From assembly GCF_014650695.1 (NCBI RefSeq), contig NZ_BMVL01000017.1, forward strand, positions 1 through 64,000: DNA of 64,000 nucleotides. The letters run 5' to 3'. Both the position numbers and the translations under genes were made by a program. Shown piece by piece: positions 7,265 to 19,028 of the stretch. Positions within the stretch are counted from its first letter, which is position 1. The number at the start of each line of letters is the position of its first letter. The stretch is from Streptomyces avidinii. Lineage in GTDB: Bacteria > Actinomycetota > Actinomycetes > Streptomycetales > Streptomycetaceae. The notes beneath the pieces were generated by a model, which saw nothing but the letters and a program-made list of their open reading frames with translations, was not told where the DNA came from and did not search any database.

Positions 7265-9259
7265 GTGCAGTCCGGCACGTCCACGTCCGGCACGTCCGCC
7301 ATGTCCGGCGCGTCGGGCGCGTCCGGCCGGGGTCCGGGCGGTGCCCACCCGTGGAGGCTGCGCCTCGGCCGGCTGTTCCGCGGTGGCGCGTCCGGCAACC
7401 GCGTCCTGCGGCTCTTCGTGCGCGTGGCGCGCCGGCCGCTGCTTCCGGCTGTCCGGTTGTGGCGGCGCAACATCCAGCTGCGGGTGGTCGCCGCCACGCT
7501 GCTGATCTCGCTCGCCGTGGTCCTCGCCCTCGGTTTCGTCGTCATCGCCCAGGTCAGCAAGGGTCTGCTCGACGCCAAGGAGGAGGCGGCGCAGAGCCAG
7601 GCCGCGGGCGGGTTCGCGGTGGCGCAGGAGAAGGCCAATGCCCCGGCCACGGTCGACGGGCCCGACGCCACCGACAACAAGGTCGGCCGGGACGCCAGTA
7701 CCTGGATGAACTCCCTGGTCAAGCAGTTGGCCAGTGGTGGCCAGACTGCCTTCGAGGTCGTCGCGCTCGGCGCGGGCACCGGCGAGCAGGCGCTGCCCGG
7801 TGTGCAGGGCGTCAAGGGCGCCCGGGCCTCGGGCAACGTGGACCCGACCGCCAGCGTCCCGCTGGGGCTGCGCCGGGCCGTCAACCACGCCACCGGCGCC
7901 TTCAAGACCTTCTCCGAGATCCGCTACACGAGCGGGGACGGGAAGAAGGAGCCCGAGCCGGCGCTCGTCATCGGCAAGCGGCTCTCGGACATCAACGGCG
8001 ACCCGTACGACCTGTACTACCTCTTCCCGCTCACGCAGGAGGAGGAGTCCCTCAACCTGATCAAGGTCACCATCGTGACCGCGGGCATGTTCGTCGTCGT
8101 CCTGCTCTGCGGTATCGCCTGGCTCGTCGTGCGTCAGGTGGTGACGCCGGTCCGGATGGCCGCCGGGATCGCCGAGCGGCTCTCGGCCGGGCGGCTCCAG
8201 GAGCGAATGAAGGTCACCGGTGAGGATGACATCGCGCGGCTGGGCGAGGCCTTCAACAAGATGGCGCAGAACCTCCAGAACAAGATCCAGCAGCTGGAGG
8301 AGCTGTCCCGGATGCAGCGCCGGTTCGTCTCGGACGTCTCGCACGAGCTGCGCACCCCGCTGACGACGGTCCGGATGGCCGCCGACGTCATCCACGACGC
8401 ACGGGTCGACTTCGACCCGATCACCGCGCGTTCCGCCGAGCTGCTCGCCGGTCAGCTCGACCGGTTCGAGTCGCTCCTCGCCGACCTGCTGGAGATCAGC
8501 CGCTTCGACGCCGGTGCGGCGGCCCTGGAGGCCGAGCCCATCGACCTGCGCGACGTCGTGCGCCGGGTCATCGACGGCGCCGAGCCGCTCGCCGAGCACA
8601 AGGGCACCCGGATCCGGGTCCTGGGCGACACCCAGCCCGTCATCGCCGAGGCCGATGCGCGCCGGGTGGAGCGGGTGCTGCGCAATCTCGTCGTCAATGC
8701 CGTGGAGCACGGCGAGGGCCGCGACGTGGTGGTCCGGCTGGCGTCCGCGGGCGGGGCCGTCGCCGTCGCCGTACGGGACTACGGCGTCGGGCTGAAGCCC
8801 GGCGAGGCCACCCGCGTGTTCAACCGCTTCTGGCGGGCCGACCCGGCGCGGGCGCGCACGACCGGCGGGACCGGCCTCGGCCTGTCCATCGCCGTCGAGG
8901 ACGCCCGGCTGCACGGGGGCTGGCTGCAGGCCTGGGGCGAGCCGGGCGGCGGCTCGCAGTTCCGGCTGACGCTGCCGCGTACGGCCGACGAGCCGCTGCG
9001 GGGCTCGCCCATCCCGCTGGAGCCCGAGGACTCCCGGGCCAACCGGGCCAGGGCCGCCGCCGAGGCGCAGGCCACGGGCAGGGCCTCGGGCCGTACGTCC
9101 CCCGAGGGCGGCGACCGCTCGCCGATACCGCCGCGCTCGGCCGTCGCCGGAGCGATGCCGGTGCCCGCCGACCCGACGGCCCTTCCGGGGAACGGGGCCC
9201 GGGTCGTGGCCCGCCCGGCCGACCAGGCACAACAGGAGGACCGAGCCGATGGACGCTGA
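7265..9259 (+). CDS. mtrB: Sensor histidine kinase MtrB
   Basis: A membrane sensor kinase of about 664 residues. Two transmembrane helices (VVAATLLISLAVVLALGFVV and VTIVTAGMFVVVLLCGIAWL) flank an extracytoplasmic sensor of about 180 residues. HAMP, HisKA with the phospho-acceptor His in SDVSHELRTPLTT (about residue 360) and HATPase (NLVVNAVEHGEG, GTGLGLSIAVEDA) follow. A Pro/Ala-rich C-terminal tail of about 80 residues is disordered. The GTG at 7265, one base after the mtrA stop, is preferred; an in-frame GTG at 7235 inside mtrA is the alternative. The end overlaps the lpqB start. It phosphorylates MtrA, with LpqB modulating it. Confidence 0.95.
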   Translation: MQSGTSTSGTSAMSGASGASGRGPGGAHPWRLRLGRLFRGGASGNRVLRLFVRVARRPLLPAVRLWRRNIQLRVVAATLLISLAVVLALGFVVIAQVSKGLLDAKEEAAQSQAAGGFAVAQEKANAPATVDGPDATDNKVGRDASTWMNSLVKQLASGGQTAFEVVALGAGTGEQALPGVQGVKGARASGNVDPTASVPLGLRRAVNHATGAFKTFSEIRYTSGDGKKEPEPALVIGKRLSDINGDPYDLYYLFPLTQEEESLNLIKVTIVTAGMFVVVLLCGIAWLVVRQVVTPVRMAAGIAERLSAGRLQERMKVTGEDDIARLGEAFNKMAQNLQNKIQQLEELSRMQRRFVSDVSHELRTPLTTVRMAADVIHDARVDFDPITARSAELLAGQLDRFESLLADLLEISRFDAGAAALEAEPIDLRDVVRRVIDGAEPLAEHKGTRIRVLGDTQPVIAEADARRVERVLRNLVVNAVEHGEGRDVVVRLASAGGAVAVAVRDYGVGLKPGEATRVFNRFWRADPARARTTGGTGLGLSIAVEDARLHGGWLQAWGEPGGGSQFRLTLPRTADEPLRGSPIPLEPEDSRANRARAAAEAQATGRASGRTSPEGGDRSPIPPRSAVAGAMPVPADPTALPGNGARVVARPADQAQQEDRADGR

Positions 9260-11120
9260 GCCCTTGGACGCGTGGGCCGGGCGTGCGCGGGTGCGGCGCC
9301 GACGGCTGCGTACCGTACGGGCGTACGCCTTCGGCGCGGCCGGGCTGCTGCTGGCCGGCTGCGCGTCGATGCCCGACCACGGGGAGATCCGCCCGGTGCA
9401 GGCGTCGCAGGGCGTCGACTCGCAGGTGCGGGTCTTCGGTGTGCCGCCCGCGGACAAGGCCAGCCCGGCGGAGATCGTCGACGGCTTCCTGGAGGCGATG
9501 ACCAGCGACGACCCGCAGCTGGAGACCGCACGCAAGTACCTCACCGAGGAGGCCGCGAAGAGCTGGCGACCCGGCTCCGCCGTCACCGTGCTGTCCTCCG
9601 GGCTGAACCGGGTTGCGACGCGGGGCGAGAAGGATCCCGAGGGACCCAGCTGGAAGGTGACCGGCAAGAAGCTGGCGACCGTGGACGAGCGCAGCGCGTA
9701 CCAGCCGGAGACCGGCGACGCGCAGTACGAGGAGTTCCTCCAGCTCGTCCAGGACGACGAGAAGCAGTGGCGGATCTCGAAGCCGCCCAGCGGCCTCGTG
9801 CTCAGCGAGTCGGACTTCCAGCGCATCTACATGCCGGTCAACAAGTACTACTTCGCGGCCGGCACGCTCGTCGCCGACCCCGTCTACGTGCGCCAGCGCA
9901 CCGACCCTGACTCGCGGATGGACCCGACCACGCAGACCGTGCAGTCGCTGCTCGCGGGGCCGTCCCGTTGGCTCGGCCCCGTCGTCGAGTCGAGCTTCCC
10001 GACGGGCACGGAACTGCGTCCGGGTACCAAGTCCCTTTCCTACGACGGCCAGAACACGCTGCGCGTGCCGCTCAACGACAAGGCCGACAATGTCGCGCAG
10101 CCGCAGTGCAAGAAGATGGCCGCCCAACTCCTGTACACGGTGAAGGAGCTGACGGGCTCTCGGCTCGACCAGGTCGAACTGCTGCGCGCCGACGACAAGT
10201 CGTCCTCGCTGTGCTCGGTGACCGAGGTGAGCGCGGCCGCGATCGCGGGCCGGCCCGCGATCCCCGAGTACCAGTACTTCGTCGACAAGGAGAAGCGGCT
10301 GGTCCGGATGAAGCTGGACACGCACAGCGAGGACCAGCAGGCCAAGCCCGAGCCGGTGCCGGGGCCGCTGACCACGCCTCCCGCCTTCAAGGTCAGCTCG
10401 GCGGCCGTGACCTACGACGAGCGGCGCGCGGCCGTGGTGTCCGAGGACGGGCACGGGCTGACCGTCGTCCCGCTGGTCGGCGGCGGTCCCATGCCGCAGC
10501 CGATGCCGATCGGCAGGGGCGGCAAGGCGGCGACGCTGACCGCGCCCAGCTGGGACGCGGCGGGCGACCTGTGGGTCGCGGACCGCGATCCGCAGAACGT
10601 CGCGCTGTGGCGGGTGCCGGGCGGCGCCGGGACTCCCGAGAAGGTGCAGGTGGCCGGGCTCGGCGACGGGAAGATCACCTCGCTGAAGGCGTCCCCCGAC
10701 GGAGTGCGGATCGCGCTGCTCGTGGAGCGGGACGGCCACAAGAAGCTGTACGTCGGGCGGATCGAACGGCCCGACGGCAAGGGCGACTCCTCGGCGGTGT
10801 CGGTGCGCGAGCTGCGCGATGCGGCCCCGCAGATGGTGGACGTGACGACGATGAGCTGGGCGCCGCGCGGGCGGCTGCTCGTGGTGGGCCGCGAGAACGG
10901 CGGCGTGCAGCAGGCCCGCTACATGCTGGCCGACGGCTCGATGATCGCGGCGAGTCTGCCCGGGGCCACCGGGCTGTCGGAGGTCGCGGTGGCGGCCACG
11001 GAGGACGAGGCGAAGCCGAAGCCGGTGGTTGCGTTCTCGGAGGACGGCATCGTGTGGCTGCCGCCGGGTGCCCAGTGGCGCACGGCGGCGGACGGCCGGG
11101 CCCCGGTGTACCCGGGCTGA
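9249..11120 (+). CDS. lpqB: Lipoprotein LpqB, MtrAB accessory factor
   Basis: A 623-residue secreted lipoprotein. The signal has a basic N-terminus (RARVRRRRLRTVR), a hydrophobic core and lipobox LLLAGC with Cys38 as the lipidated residue. A GerMN domain spans about residues 190-310, followed by an LpqB beta-propeller-like C-terminal domain (VRIALLVERDGHKKLYVGRI and similar blades). In actinobacteria LpqB sits outside the membrane and tunes MtrB signalling. The start lies within the end of mtrB and has GGAGG 8 nt upstream, so translation is coupled. It completes the mtrA-mtrB-lpqB operon. Confidence 0.96.
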   Translation: MDAEPLDAWAGRARVRRRRLRTVRAYAFGAAGLLLAGCASMPDHGEIRPVQASQGVDSQVRVFGVPPADKASPAEIVDGFLEAMTSDDPQLETARKYLTEEAAKSWRPGSAVTVLSSGLNRVATRGEKDPEGPSWKVTGKKLATVDERSAYQPETGDAQYEEFLQLVQDDEKQWRISKPPSGLVLSESDFQRIYMPVNKYYFAAGTLVADPVYVRQRTDPDSRMDPTTQTVQSLLAGPSRWLGPVVESSFPTGTELRPGTKSLSYDGQNTLRVPLNDKADNVAQPQCKKMAAQLLYTVKELTGSRLDQVELLRADDKSSSLCSVTEVSAAAIAGRPAIPEYQYFVDKEKRLVRMKLDTHSEDQQAKPEPVPGPLTTPPAFKVSSAAVTYDERRAAVVSEDGHGLTVVPLVGGGPMPQPMPIGRGGKAATLTAPSWDAAGDLWVADRDPQNVALWRVPGGAGTPEKVQVAGLGDGKITSLKASPDGVRIALLVERDGHKKLYVGRIERPDGKGDSSAVSVRELRDAAPQMVDVTTMSWAPRGRLLVVGRENGGVQQARYMLADGSMIAASLPGATGLSEVAVAATEDEAKPKPVVAFSEDGIVWLPPGAQWRTAADGRAPVYPG

Positions 11121-11218
11121 CCTGCGGTCGCCCCCGTCGGTCGGTCGGTCGGTCGGCGGGCGGGCAGGTCGCCGGGTCGAGGCGGTCACCGGCCGGTCGC
11201 GCGGCTGTCCACAGGGGT

Positions 11219-11241
11219 GGCGGGCGGCGGTCCCGCCCGCC
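11219..11241 (+). terminator. Hairpin between lpqB and comF-like gene
   Basis: A 9-bp perfect stem (GGCGGGCGG with CCGCCCGCC) and a 5-nt loop, without a T-run, 12 nt before the next start. A GTCG tetranucleotide run lies upstream near 11136-11154. It could be a weak terminator or a translation-affecting hairpin. Confidence 0.4.
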
Positions 11242-11252
11242 AGTGTGGAGCC

Positions 11253-11987
11253 ATGCGGGGGTGGTGGCAGGAACTAGCCGGGCTGGTCCTGCCGGTCGAC
11301 TGCGCCGGCTGCGGTGCGGCGCGGGTGCTGGTGTGCGCCGAGTGCCGGGACGTGCTGGGTGGGGCCCCGGCCGGTCCGGTGCGGCCGTCTCCGCGGCCCG
11401 AGGGCCTGCCCGCCGTATGGGCCGCAGCCGTCTACGAGGGGGGCGTACGGAGCCTCCTGCTGGCGCACAAGGAGCGCGGGGCGCTGCCGCTGGCCGGGGT
11501 GCTCGGCGCTGCCCTGGCGGCGGCCGTCCTGGCGGGCGGGACGGGTGGCCCCGGGCAGGCGGGCGAGGTGGCCCTGGTGCCCGTCCCGTCGGCCCGGCGG
11601 CAGGTACGGGCGCGGGGGCACGACCCGGCGCGCAGGATCGCCCTGGCGGCCGCGGGGCGGCTGCGGCGGGCCGGTGTTCCCGCGCGCGTGGCTCCCGTAC
11701 TGGGGCTGCGGCGGGCGGTGGCGGACCAGGCGGGCCTGGGTGCCCGGCAGCGCCGGGAGAACCTCGCGGGGGCGCTGGCGGTGCGCCGCGGCGGGCGGCG
11801 GCTCACGGACGGGGCCCGGATCGTGCTGGTGGACGACCTGATCACCACCGGGGCGACGCTGGCGGAGGCGGCCCGCGCGGTGCGCGCCGAGGGCCCGGCC
11901 GGAGGCCCGGGGGCGGTGCTGCGGGCAGCGGTGGTGGCCGCGCCGGCGGACTCCTTCAGACGGATCGAAGGGGCGCCACGCGATTGA
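11253..11987 (+). CDS. ComF-family phosphoribosyltransferase-like protein
   Basis: A 244-residue protein. An N-terminal zinc-ribbon-like segment has paired cysteines (CAGCGAARVLVCAEC), and a phosphoribosyltransferase domain follows with the PRPP loop RIVLVDDLITTGATLAEAAR. ComF homologues act in DNA uptake in competent bacteria, but in Streptomyces the role is unproven. The ATG at 11253 has GGAG 6 nt upstream; an in-frame GTG at 11217 would add 12 residues. It follows lpqB at 132 nt and probably uses its own promoter. Confidence 0.88.
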   Translation: MRGWWQELAGLVLPVDCAGCGAARVLVCAECRDVLGGAPAGPVRPSPRPEGLPAVWAAAVYEGGVRSLLLAHKERGALPLAGVLGAALAAAVLAGGTGGPGQAGEVALVPVPSARRQVRARGHDPARRIALAAAGRLRRAGVPARVAPVLGLRRAVADQAGLGARQRRENLAGALAVRRGGRRLTDGARIVLVDDLITTGATLAEAARAVRAEGPAGGPGAVLRAAVVAAPADSFRRIEGAPRD

Positions 11988-12314
11988 GTAACTCGCACAG
12001 AAGAAAAATCCGTGTGAGTAGATTTGGAACTGGCGGGGAAGGCCCATCGTTGCAGGTAGTACGAGGGAACAGCCACTTCGCCGGAAGTACATCCCGGTAG
12101 CGGGTGCCGACAACCGCCATAGAGGGATATGTTCGGTTGTAAGGAACTCAGGAGGCTGTCTCTCGACTCCGAAGTCGGTGGGGTGTTGATCTTGCCGATG
12201 GGGGAGGAGGAGGTGAAAGTCGCCAAGTCCGAGGCTCCGGCCTTCACCGGAGTCTGGTGCGAAAGGGAGACGCTTCGCCCCGTCGGGCGGAGCTATCCGG
12301 GAACGGAGTTCTGC
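11988..12314 (+). promoter_or_regulatory. Long 5' region of hpf
   Basis: A 327-nt gap before the hpf GTG. It is markedly more A/T-rich than its surroundings near 11995-12070 and holds a small hairpin CTCCGG-CCTTCA-CCGGAG at 12235-12252. The hpf frame is open back to an ATG at 12129, but the extra 62 residues look unlike the family. Promoter and 5' UTR of the stress-induced hibernation factor probably lie here. I found no other gene. Confidence 0.5.
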
Positions 12315-13010
12315 GTGGACATCGTCGTCAAGGGCCGCAAGACCGAGGTGCCCGAGCGGTTCCGCAAGCACGTGGCCGAGAAGCTGAATCCGGAGCGGAT
12401 CCAGAAGCTCGACGCCAAGGTGATCAGCTTGGACGTCGAGGTGTCCAAGGAGCACAACCCGCGCCAGGCCGACCGTTCCGACCGCGTGGAGATCACCCTG
12501 CATTCGCGGGGCCCGGTGATCCGTGCCGAGGCCGCCGCCGCCGACGCGTACGCGGCGCTCGACCTCGCTCAGGACAAGCTGGAGGCCCGGCTGCGCAAGC
12601 AGCACGACAAGCGCTACACCCGCCGCGGCAGCGGCCGGATCCCGGCGGCAGAGGTTGCCGATGTGGTGCCGGGAGTGGCCTCGCTGAACGGCAGCGGCCA
12701 GCCGGTGTCGGAGGAGAAGACGGACGGGGTACCGATCACCCGGATCGGATCCATCGAGGTGCAGGGCGAAGGCCCGCTCATCGTCCGCGAGAAGACCCAC
12801 TCGGCCGCCCCCATGTCGCTCGACCAGGCCCTGTACGAGATGGAACTGGTCGGCCACGACTTCTATCTGTTCGTCGACTCCGAGACGAAGCTGCCCAGTG
12901 TTGTCTACCGCCGTCATGCCTATGACTACGGCGTCATCCACGTGAATCCCGACGGAGCCTCCAGCTCGGAGGAGCCGCGGGGCGGCGCCGGTGGCGCGCT
13001 CGGCGGCTGA
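12315..13010 (+). CDS. hpf: Ribosome hibernation promoting factor, long form
   Basis: A 231-residue long-form HPF. The N-terminal S30AE domain (about 1-105, DIVVKGRKTEVPERFRKHV to LDLAQDKLEARLRK) binds the 30S decoding centre. A linker then leads to the C-terminal dimerisation domain (about 170-225, PMSLDQALYEMELVGHDFYL and VVYRRHAYDYGVIHV) that pairs ribosomes into 100S particles. The GTG at 12315 with GGAG 9 nt upstream starts exactly at the conserved VDIVVKGR and is chosen over the ATG at 12129. A strong terminator follows. Expression is expected in stationary phase and stress. Confidence 0.94.
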   Translation: MDIVVKGRKTEVPERFRKHVAEKLNPERIQKLDAKVISLDVEVSKEHNPRQADRSDRVEITLHSRGPVIRAEAAAADAYAALDLAQDKLEARLRKQHDKRYTRRGSGRIPAAEVADVVPGVASLNGSGQPVSEEKTDGVPITRIGSIEVQGEGPLIVREKTHSAAPMSLDQALYEMELVGHDFYLFVDSETKLPSVVYRRHAYDYGVIHVNPDGASSSEEPRGGAGGALGG

Positions 13011-13034
13011 CGGAGGCCGAGCACCATCCTGTTC

Positions 13035-13076
13035 GGTGCCCCCGCGCAGGCGCTCAGGCGCCCGTGCGGGGGCACC
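13035..13076 (+). terminator. hpf terminator
   Basis: An 11-bp perfect stem (GGTGCCCCCGC with GCGGGGGCACC) around a 20-nt loop, which itself contains a GGCGC-type inner stem. It lies 25 nt after the hpf stop. There is no T-run, as is common in Streptomyces. Confidence 0.7.
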
Positions 13077-13225
13077 TGCATGACGGGGATCCGACGGGTA
13101 TGCGCCAGTTGGCTCACTTGTGGCCCCCGCGGCGTGGTGCGGGCATGGAATCATGGCGTGCAGTCAACCGGCTGCGGTGTGTGTCCGGTTGACCCAGCAG
13201 CTGAGCACATGCAGGGGGAGGAACG

Positions 13226-13969
13226 ATGGCGGACAGCTTCGGGCCGGTGCGCGGGGACGGCGGCGTCGCGGGCTGCCGCGGGACGGACCCGTCGGCGGAG
13301 GCCGCCGGGGAGCCCATCAGGGTGCTCGTGGTGGACGACCACGCGCTCTTCCGGCGGGGACTGGAGATCGTCCTCGCCCAGGAGGAGGACATCCAGGTCG
13401 TCGGCGAGGCGGGGGACGGGGCGGAGGCCGTGGACAAGGCGGCCGATCTGCTTCCGGACATCGTGCTGATGGACGTGCGGATGCCCCGGCGCGGCGGGAT
13501 CGAGGCGTGCACCTCGATCAAGGAGGTGGCGCCCTCCGCGAAGATCATCATGCTGACGATCAGCGATGAGGAGGCGGACCTCTACGACGCGATCAAGGCG
13601 GGCGCGACCGGGTACCTCCTGAAGGAGATCTCGACGGACGAGGTGGCCACGGCGATTCGGGCGGTGGCGGACGGCCAGTCCCAGATCAGCCCGTCGATGG
13701 CGTCGAAACTGCTCACCGAGTTCAAATCGATGATCCAGCGGACCGACGAGCGGCGTCTGGTACCCGCGCCGAGACTGACGGACCGCGAACTGGAGGTCCT
13801 GAAACTGGTGGCCACCGGTATGAACAACCGTGATATCGCTAAGGAGTTGTTCATTTCCGAGAACACCGTGAAGAACCACGTCCGCAACATCCTGGAGAAG
13901 CTGCAACTGCACTCCAGGATGGAGGCCGTGGTCTACGCAATGCGGGAAAAGATCCTCGAAATCCGCTAG
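13226..13969 (+). CDS. NarL/FixJ-family response regulator, orphan
   Basis: A 247-residue response regulator. A 30-residue leader precedes the receiver ([20 protein letters not shown]; phospho-acceptor Asp83 in [10 protein letters not shown]; switch Thr in [10 protein letters not shown]; Lys in GYLLKEIS). A C-terminal LuxR helix-turn-helix follows ([40 protein letters not shown]). No sensor kinase gene lies beside it, so it is an orphan. GGGGAGG lies 7 nt before the ATG. Neighbours are hpf upstream and the convergent ycaQ-like gene; its regulon cannot be read from this window. Confidence 0.9.
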   Translation: MADSFGPVRGDGGVAGCRGTDPSAEAAGEPIRVLVVDDHALFRRGLEIVLAQEEDIQVVGEAGDGAEAVDKAADLLPDIVLMDVRMPRRGGIEACTSIKEVAPSAKIIMLTISDEEADLYDAIKAGATGYLLKEISTDEVATAIRAVADGQSQISPSMASKLLTEFKSMIQRTDERRLVPAPRLTDRELEVLKLVATGMNNRDIAKELFISENTVKNHVRNILEKLQLHSRMEAVVYAMREKILEIR

Positions 13970-14013
13970 AACGCGGACCGGAACGTCGGCCGGAACGTCC
14001 GCCGGAACATGCG

Positions 14014-15198
14014 CTAGAGCGCGGCCAGTTCCGCGGTGACGGCCGCCGCCTCCGCGGGCGAGCTCGCGCGCTCGACGCGCACGTCCTCGCAGCCCACCCA
14101 TTCCGCCGCCTCCCGCAGGGCCCGCGCCATCGGGCCCGCGGCCTTCGGGGAGGTCAGGGAGAGCTGCCGGGCCACCAGCGTGCGCCCCTCGCGCGCCGGG
14201 TCGACGCGGCCCTGGAGCAGGCCGCCCGCCAGCAGCGGCATCGCGAAGTAGCCGTGTATCCGCTTCGGCTTGGGGACGTACGCCTCCAGGCGGTGCGTGA
14301 AACCGAAGATCCGCTCCGTCCGGGGACGGTCCCAGACCAGGGAGTCGAAGGGCGAGAGCAGCGTCGTGCGGTGGCGGCCCCGGGGAGCCTCCGCGAGAGC
14401 CGTCGGATCCGCCCACGCCGGCTTCGACCAGCCCTCCACCTCGACCGGGACCAGCCCGGAGTCCGCGACCACCGCGTCGAACTGCTCGCCCTTGAGCCGG
14501 TGGTAGTCCGCGATGTCGGCGCGTGTGCCGACCCCCAGGGAACGGCCGGCCAGGGCGACCAGGCGCCGTACGCACTCGCGGTCGTCCAGGTCGTCATGGA
14601 GCAGCGCGTCGGGGACGGCGCGCTCGGGCAGGTCGTAGACCCGCTTCCAGCCGCGGCGCTCGCTGCACACCACCTCGCCGGTGTCGAGGAGCCACTCCAC
14701 CGCGATCTTGGTCTCGGACCACTCGAACCACTCGCCGCCGTTCTTGGCGCCGCCCAGCTCGGTGGAGGTGAGCGGGCCGTCGGACCGCAGCCGGTCCAGC
14801 ACCGACCGTGTCGAGCGCTCCTTGTCCTGGAGGACGTGCCAGCGGTGGCCGCGCGCCCGGTTGGCCCGGCGGCGGAAGGCGAAATGCGGCCATTCCTCGA
14901 TGGGCAGGATGCAGGCCGCGTGCGACCAGTACTCGAAGGCGTGCCGGTCCGACCAGTACGCCTGCTCCACGGTGTCCCGGCCGACCGCGCCCAGGCGCGC
15001 GTACGGGATCAGCTCGTGCGAGCGGGCCAGCACCGAGATCGTGTCCAGCTGCACGGCGCCCAGGTGGCGCAGGACCCCGCGGACCCCGCCGCGGCGGTCG
15101 GGCGCGCCGAGGAAGCCCTGTGCGCGCAGGGCGATGCGGCGGGCCTCGTCGGCGGACAGCGAGAAGGAGGTGGCGCCCGTGGTCATGCCCGTAGTCAT
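14014..15198 (-). CDS. YcaQ/AlkX-family DNA glycosylase
   Basis: A 394-residue protein built of winged-helix repeats, matching the HTH_42 or YcaQ family of interstrand-crosslink and alkyl-purine DNA glycosylases. The catalytic QxD motif is Q50-L51-D52 in [18 protein letters not shown]. The downstream [39 protein letters not shown] block is typical. These enzymes unhook nitrogen-mustard-type crosslinks. The ATG at 15198 has no Shine-Dalgarno, but TAGTCT ends 6 nt upstream, the leaderless arrangement, and that -10 overlaps the stop codon of the upstream acetyltransferase gene. Confidence 0.9.
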   Translation of the reverse strand: MTTGMTTGATSFSLSADEARRIALRAQGFLGAPDRRGGVRGVLRHLGAVQLDTISVLARSHELIPYARLGAVGRDTVEQAYWSDRHAFEYWSHAACILPIEEWPHFAFRRRANRARGHRWHVLQDKERSTRSVLDRLRSDGPLTSTELGGAKNGGEWFEWSETKIAVEWLLDTGEVVCSERRGWKRVYDLPERAVPDALLHDDLDDRECVRRLVALAGRSLGVGTRADIADYHRLKGEQFDAVVADSGLVPVEVEGWSKPAWADPTALAEAPRGRHRTTLLSPFDSLVWDRPRTERIFGFTHRLEAYVPKPKRIHGYFAMPLLAGGLLQGRVDPAREGRTLVARQLSLTSPKAAGPMARALREAAEWVGCEDVRVERASSPAEAAAVTAELAAL

Positions 15199-15204
15199 CC
15201 CCGA

Positions 15205-15210
15205 AGACTA
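15205..15210 (-). promoter_or_regulatory. -10 hexamer TAGTCT for leaderless ycaQ-like gene
   Basis: Read on the minus strand, TAGTCT (15210-15205) is followed by TCGGGG and then the ATG at 15198. Transcription would start at or next to the A of the start codon. Its TAG is also the stop codon of the acetyltransferase gene. Confidence 0.5.
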
Positions 15211-15789
15211 GGACGCGCCACTGACAGCGGGCAGGTACGGCAGTCGCGAGGGCAGGCCCAGGTCGGAGGGGAGCAGGGAGCCGACCCAGCAGTCGCGGGA
15301 GGTGCCGCGCTGCTCGATGCCGGCCCGCAGGAGGCCCTCGATCCGGAAGCCGGCCTTCTCGGCGACGGCGCGGGAGCCCGCGTTGCCCACCTCGGCACGC
15401 CATTCCAGCCGTACGACGCCCTGCTCGGTGAAGGCCCAGCGGGCGACGGCCAGGACCGCCTCGGTCACGTAGCCCCGGCCGCGGTGTTCCTTGGCCGCCC
15501 AGTACCCGACCTCGTAGCTCTCCGCACCGTGGACGTGCATGCCGACGGACGCGACCAGCGGGCCCTCGGCCCCGAGGCGCACGGCGAAGGGGAAGGCGGT
15601 GCCCTCGCGCCAGCCGGTCGGCACGATCTCGTTCACGAAGGCGTGCGCGTCCGCGCGTCCGTAGGGGGAGGGGACCAGCGTCCAGCGCTGGATTTCGGGG
15701 TCCTGCGCGGCGGCGTACACCTCGTCCTCGTCGGACGGGACGAAAGGCCGCAATACCAACCGGTCCGTGCTGAGTGTGGTGGGCTCCAT
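15208..15789 (-). CDS. RimJ/RimL-type GNAT acetyltransferase
   Basis: A 193-residue GNAT N-acetyltransferase. It begins with the family-typical [19 protein letters not shown], has the acetyl-CoA loop in [25 protein letters not shown] and ends with [23 protein letters not shown]. The substrate may be a protein N-terminus or a small amine and cannot be told. The ATG at 15789 lacks a Shine-Dalgarno; CAGAAT ends 6 nt before it, consistent with leaderless transcription. It lies directly upstream of the ycaQ-like gene and divergent from secA. Confidence 0.88.
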   Translation of the reverse strand: MEPTTLSTDRLVLRPFVPSDEDEVYAAAQDPEIQRWTLVPSPYGRADAHAFVNEIVPTGWREGTAFPFAVRLGAEGPLVASVGMHVHGAESYEVGYWAAKEHRGRGYVTEAVLAVARWAFTEQGVVRLEWRAEVGNAGSRAVAEKAGFRIEGLLRAGIEQRGTSRDCWVGSLLPSDLGLPSRLPYLPAVSGAS

Positions 15790-15945
15790 GAACGAATTCT
15801 GCTGCCGCCCGGATGCCCGGGGCGAACAATTTTCGGTAATCCCTCCGGGCGATGCGGCACCTTCGTTGTCCCCCGTACGTTCTCAATCCGGGCACCCGTG
15901 CCCTCACGGGAACGGCGGACCTCCCGACGCGGCCACGTCCTCGCT

Positions 15946-15951
15946 TACGAT
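15946..15951 (+). promoter_or_regulatory. Candidate secA -10 element
   Basis: TACGAT lies 78 nt before the secA GTG within the 240-nt divergent gap. A start point near 15958 would give an untranslated leader of about 70 nt carrying AAGGAGA. The -35 is not obvious. Confidence 0.35.
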
Positions 15952-16029
15952 GGCCGTTGCGGTGGGGCCCACCTGCCGTGCCCGTGTACGTACAGTGCCC
16001 AGGCCCGACCGGCAAGGAGACAAACCTCG

Positions 16030-18828
<2,799 letters not shown>

Positions 18829-18862
18829 CCCGGCGTTGCCGCTGGGCTGAGGGCGAGCTGTC

Positions 18863-18900
18863 GGCCGGGGCCGGACACCGTGGGGTGTCCGGCCCCGGCC
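18863..18900. terminator. secA terminator
   Basis: A 17-bp perfect stem (GGCCGGGGCCGGACACC with its complement) closes on the loop GTGG, 34 nt after the secA stop. It is symmetrical and may also stop transcripts from the converging Rv3235-family gene. Confidence 0.85.
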
Positions 18901-18930
18901 GCGTTGTGTCGTGCCGTGCGGCGCCGTTGC

Positions 18931-19026
18931 CGGGGCTCCGCCCCGGACCCCGCGCCTCGAACGCCGGCGGGGCTGAAGGAGCGCTTCGAACGCCGGTGGG
19001 GCCGGGGTGGTGCGGCGGGGCTGAAA
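18931..19026. repeat. Dispersed intergenic repeat, copy 1
   Basis: Contains GGGGCTCCGCCCC, then GCGCCTCGAACGCCGG and CGGGGCTGAA. A second partial unit with TTCGAACGCCGG and GGGGCTGAAA runs to 19026. It sits between the convergent stops of secA and the Rv3235-family gene. The same modules recur near 26375, 41701 and 55055. Confidence 0.8.
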
Positions 19027-19028
19027 TG

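Noticed and set aside
7157-9826. 889-codon minus-strand frame over mtrB-lpqB
   Set aside because: Shadow of two clear genes; no recognisable protein features.
11136-11154. GTCG tetranucleotide run as a phase-variable tract
   Set aside because: Only about four units and intergenic; no gene frame depends on it.
13976-14012. Three near-identical 12-bp units (CGGAACGTCGGC type) as a regulatory array
   Set aside because: Very short, imperfect and downstream of both converging genes; most likely local slippage.
14254-16029. Long N-terminal extension of the secA frame
   Set aside because: It is antisense to the ycaQ-like and acetyltransferase genes; the secA homology begins at the GTG at 16030, which has a Shine-Dalgarno.
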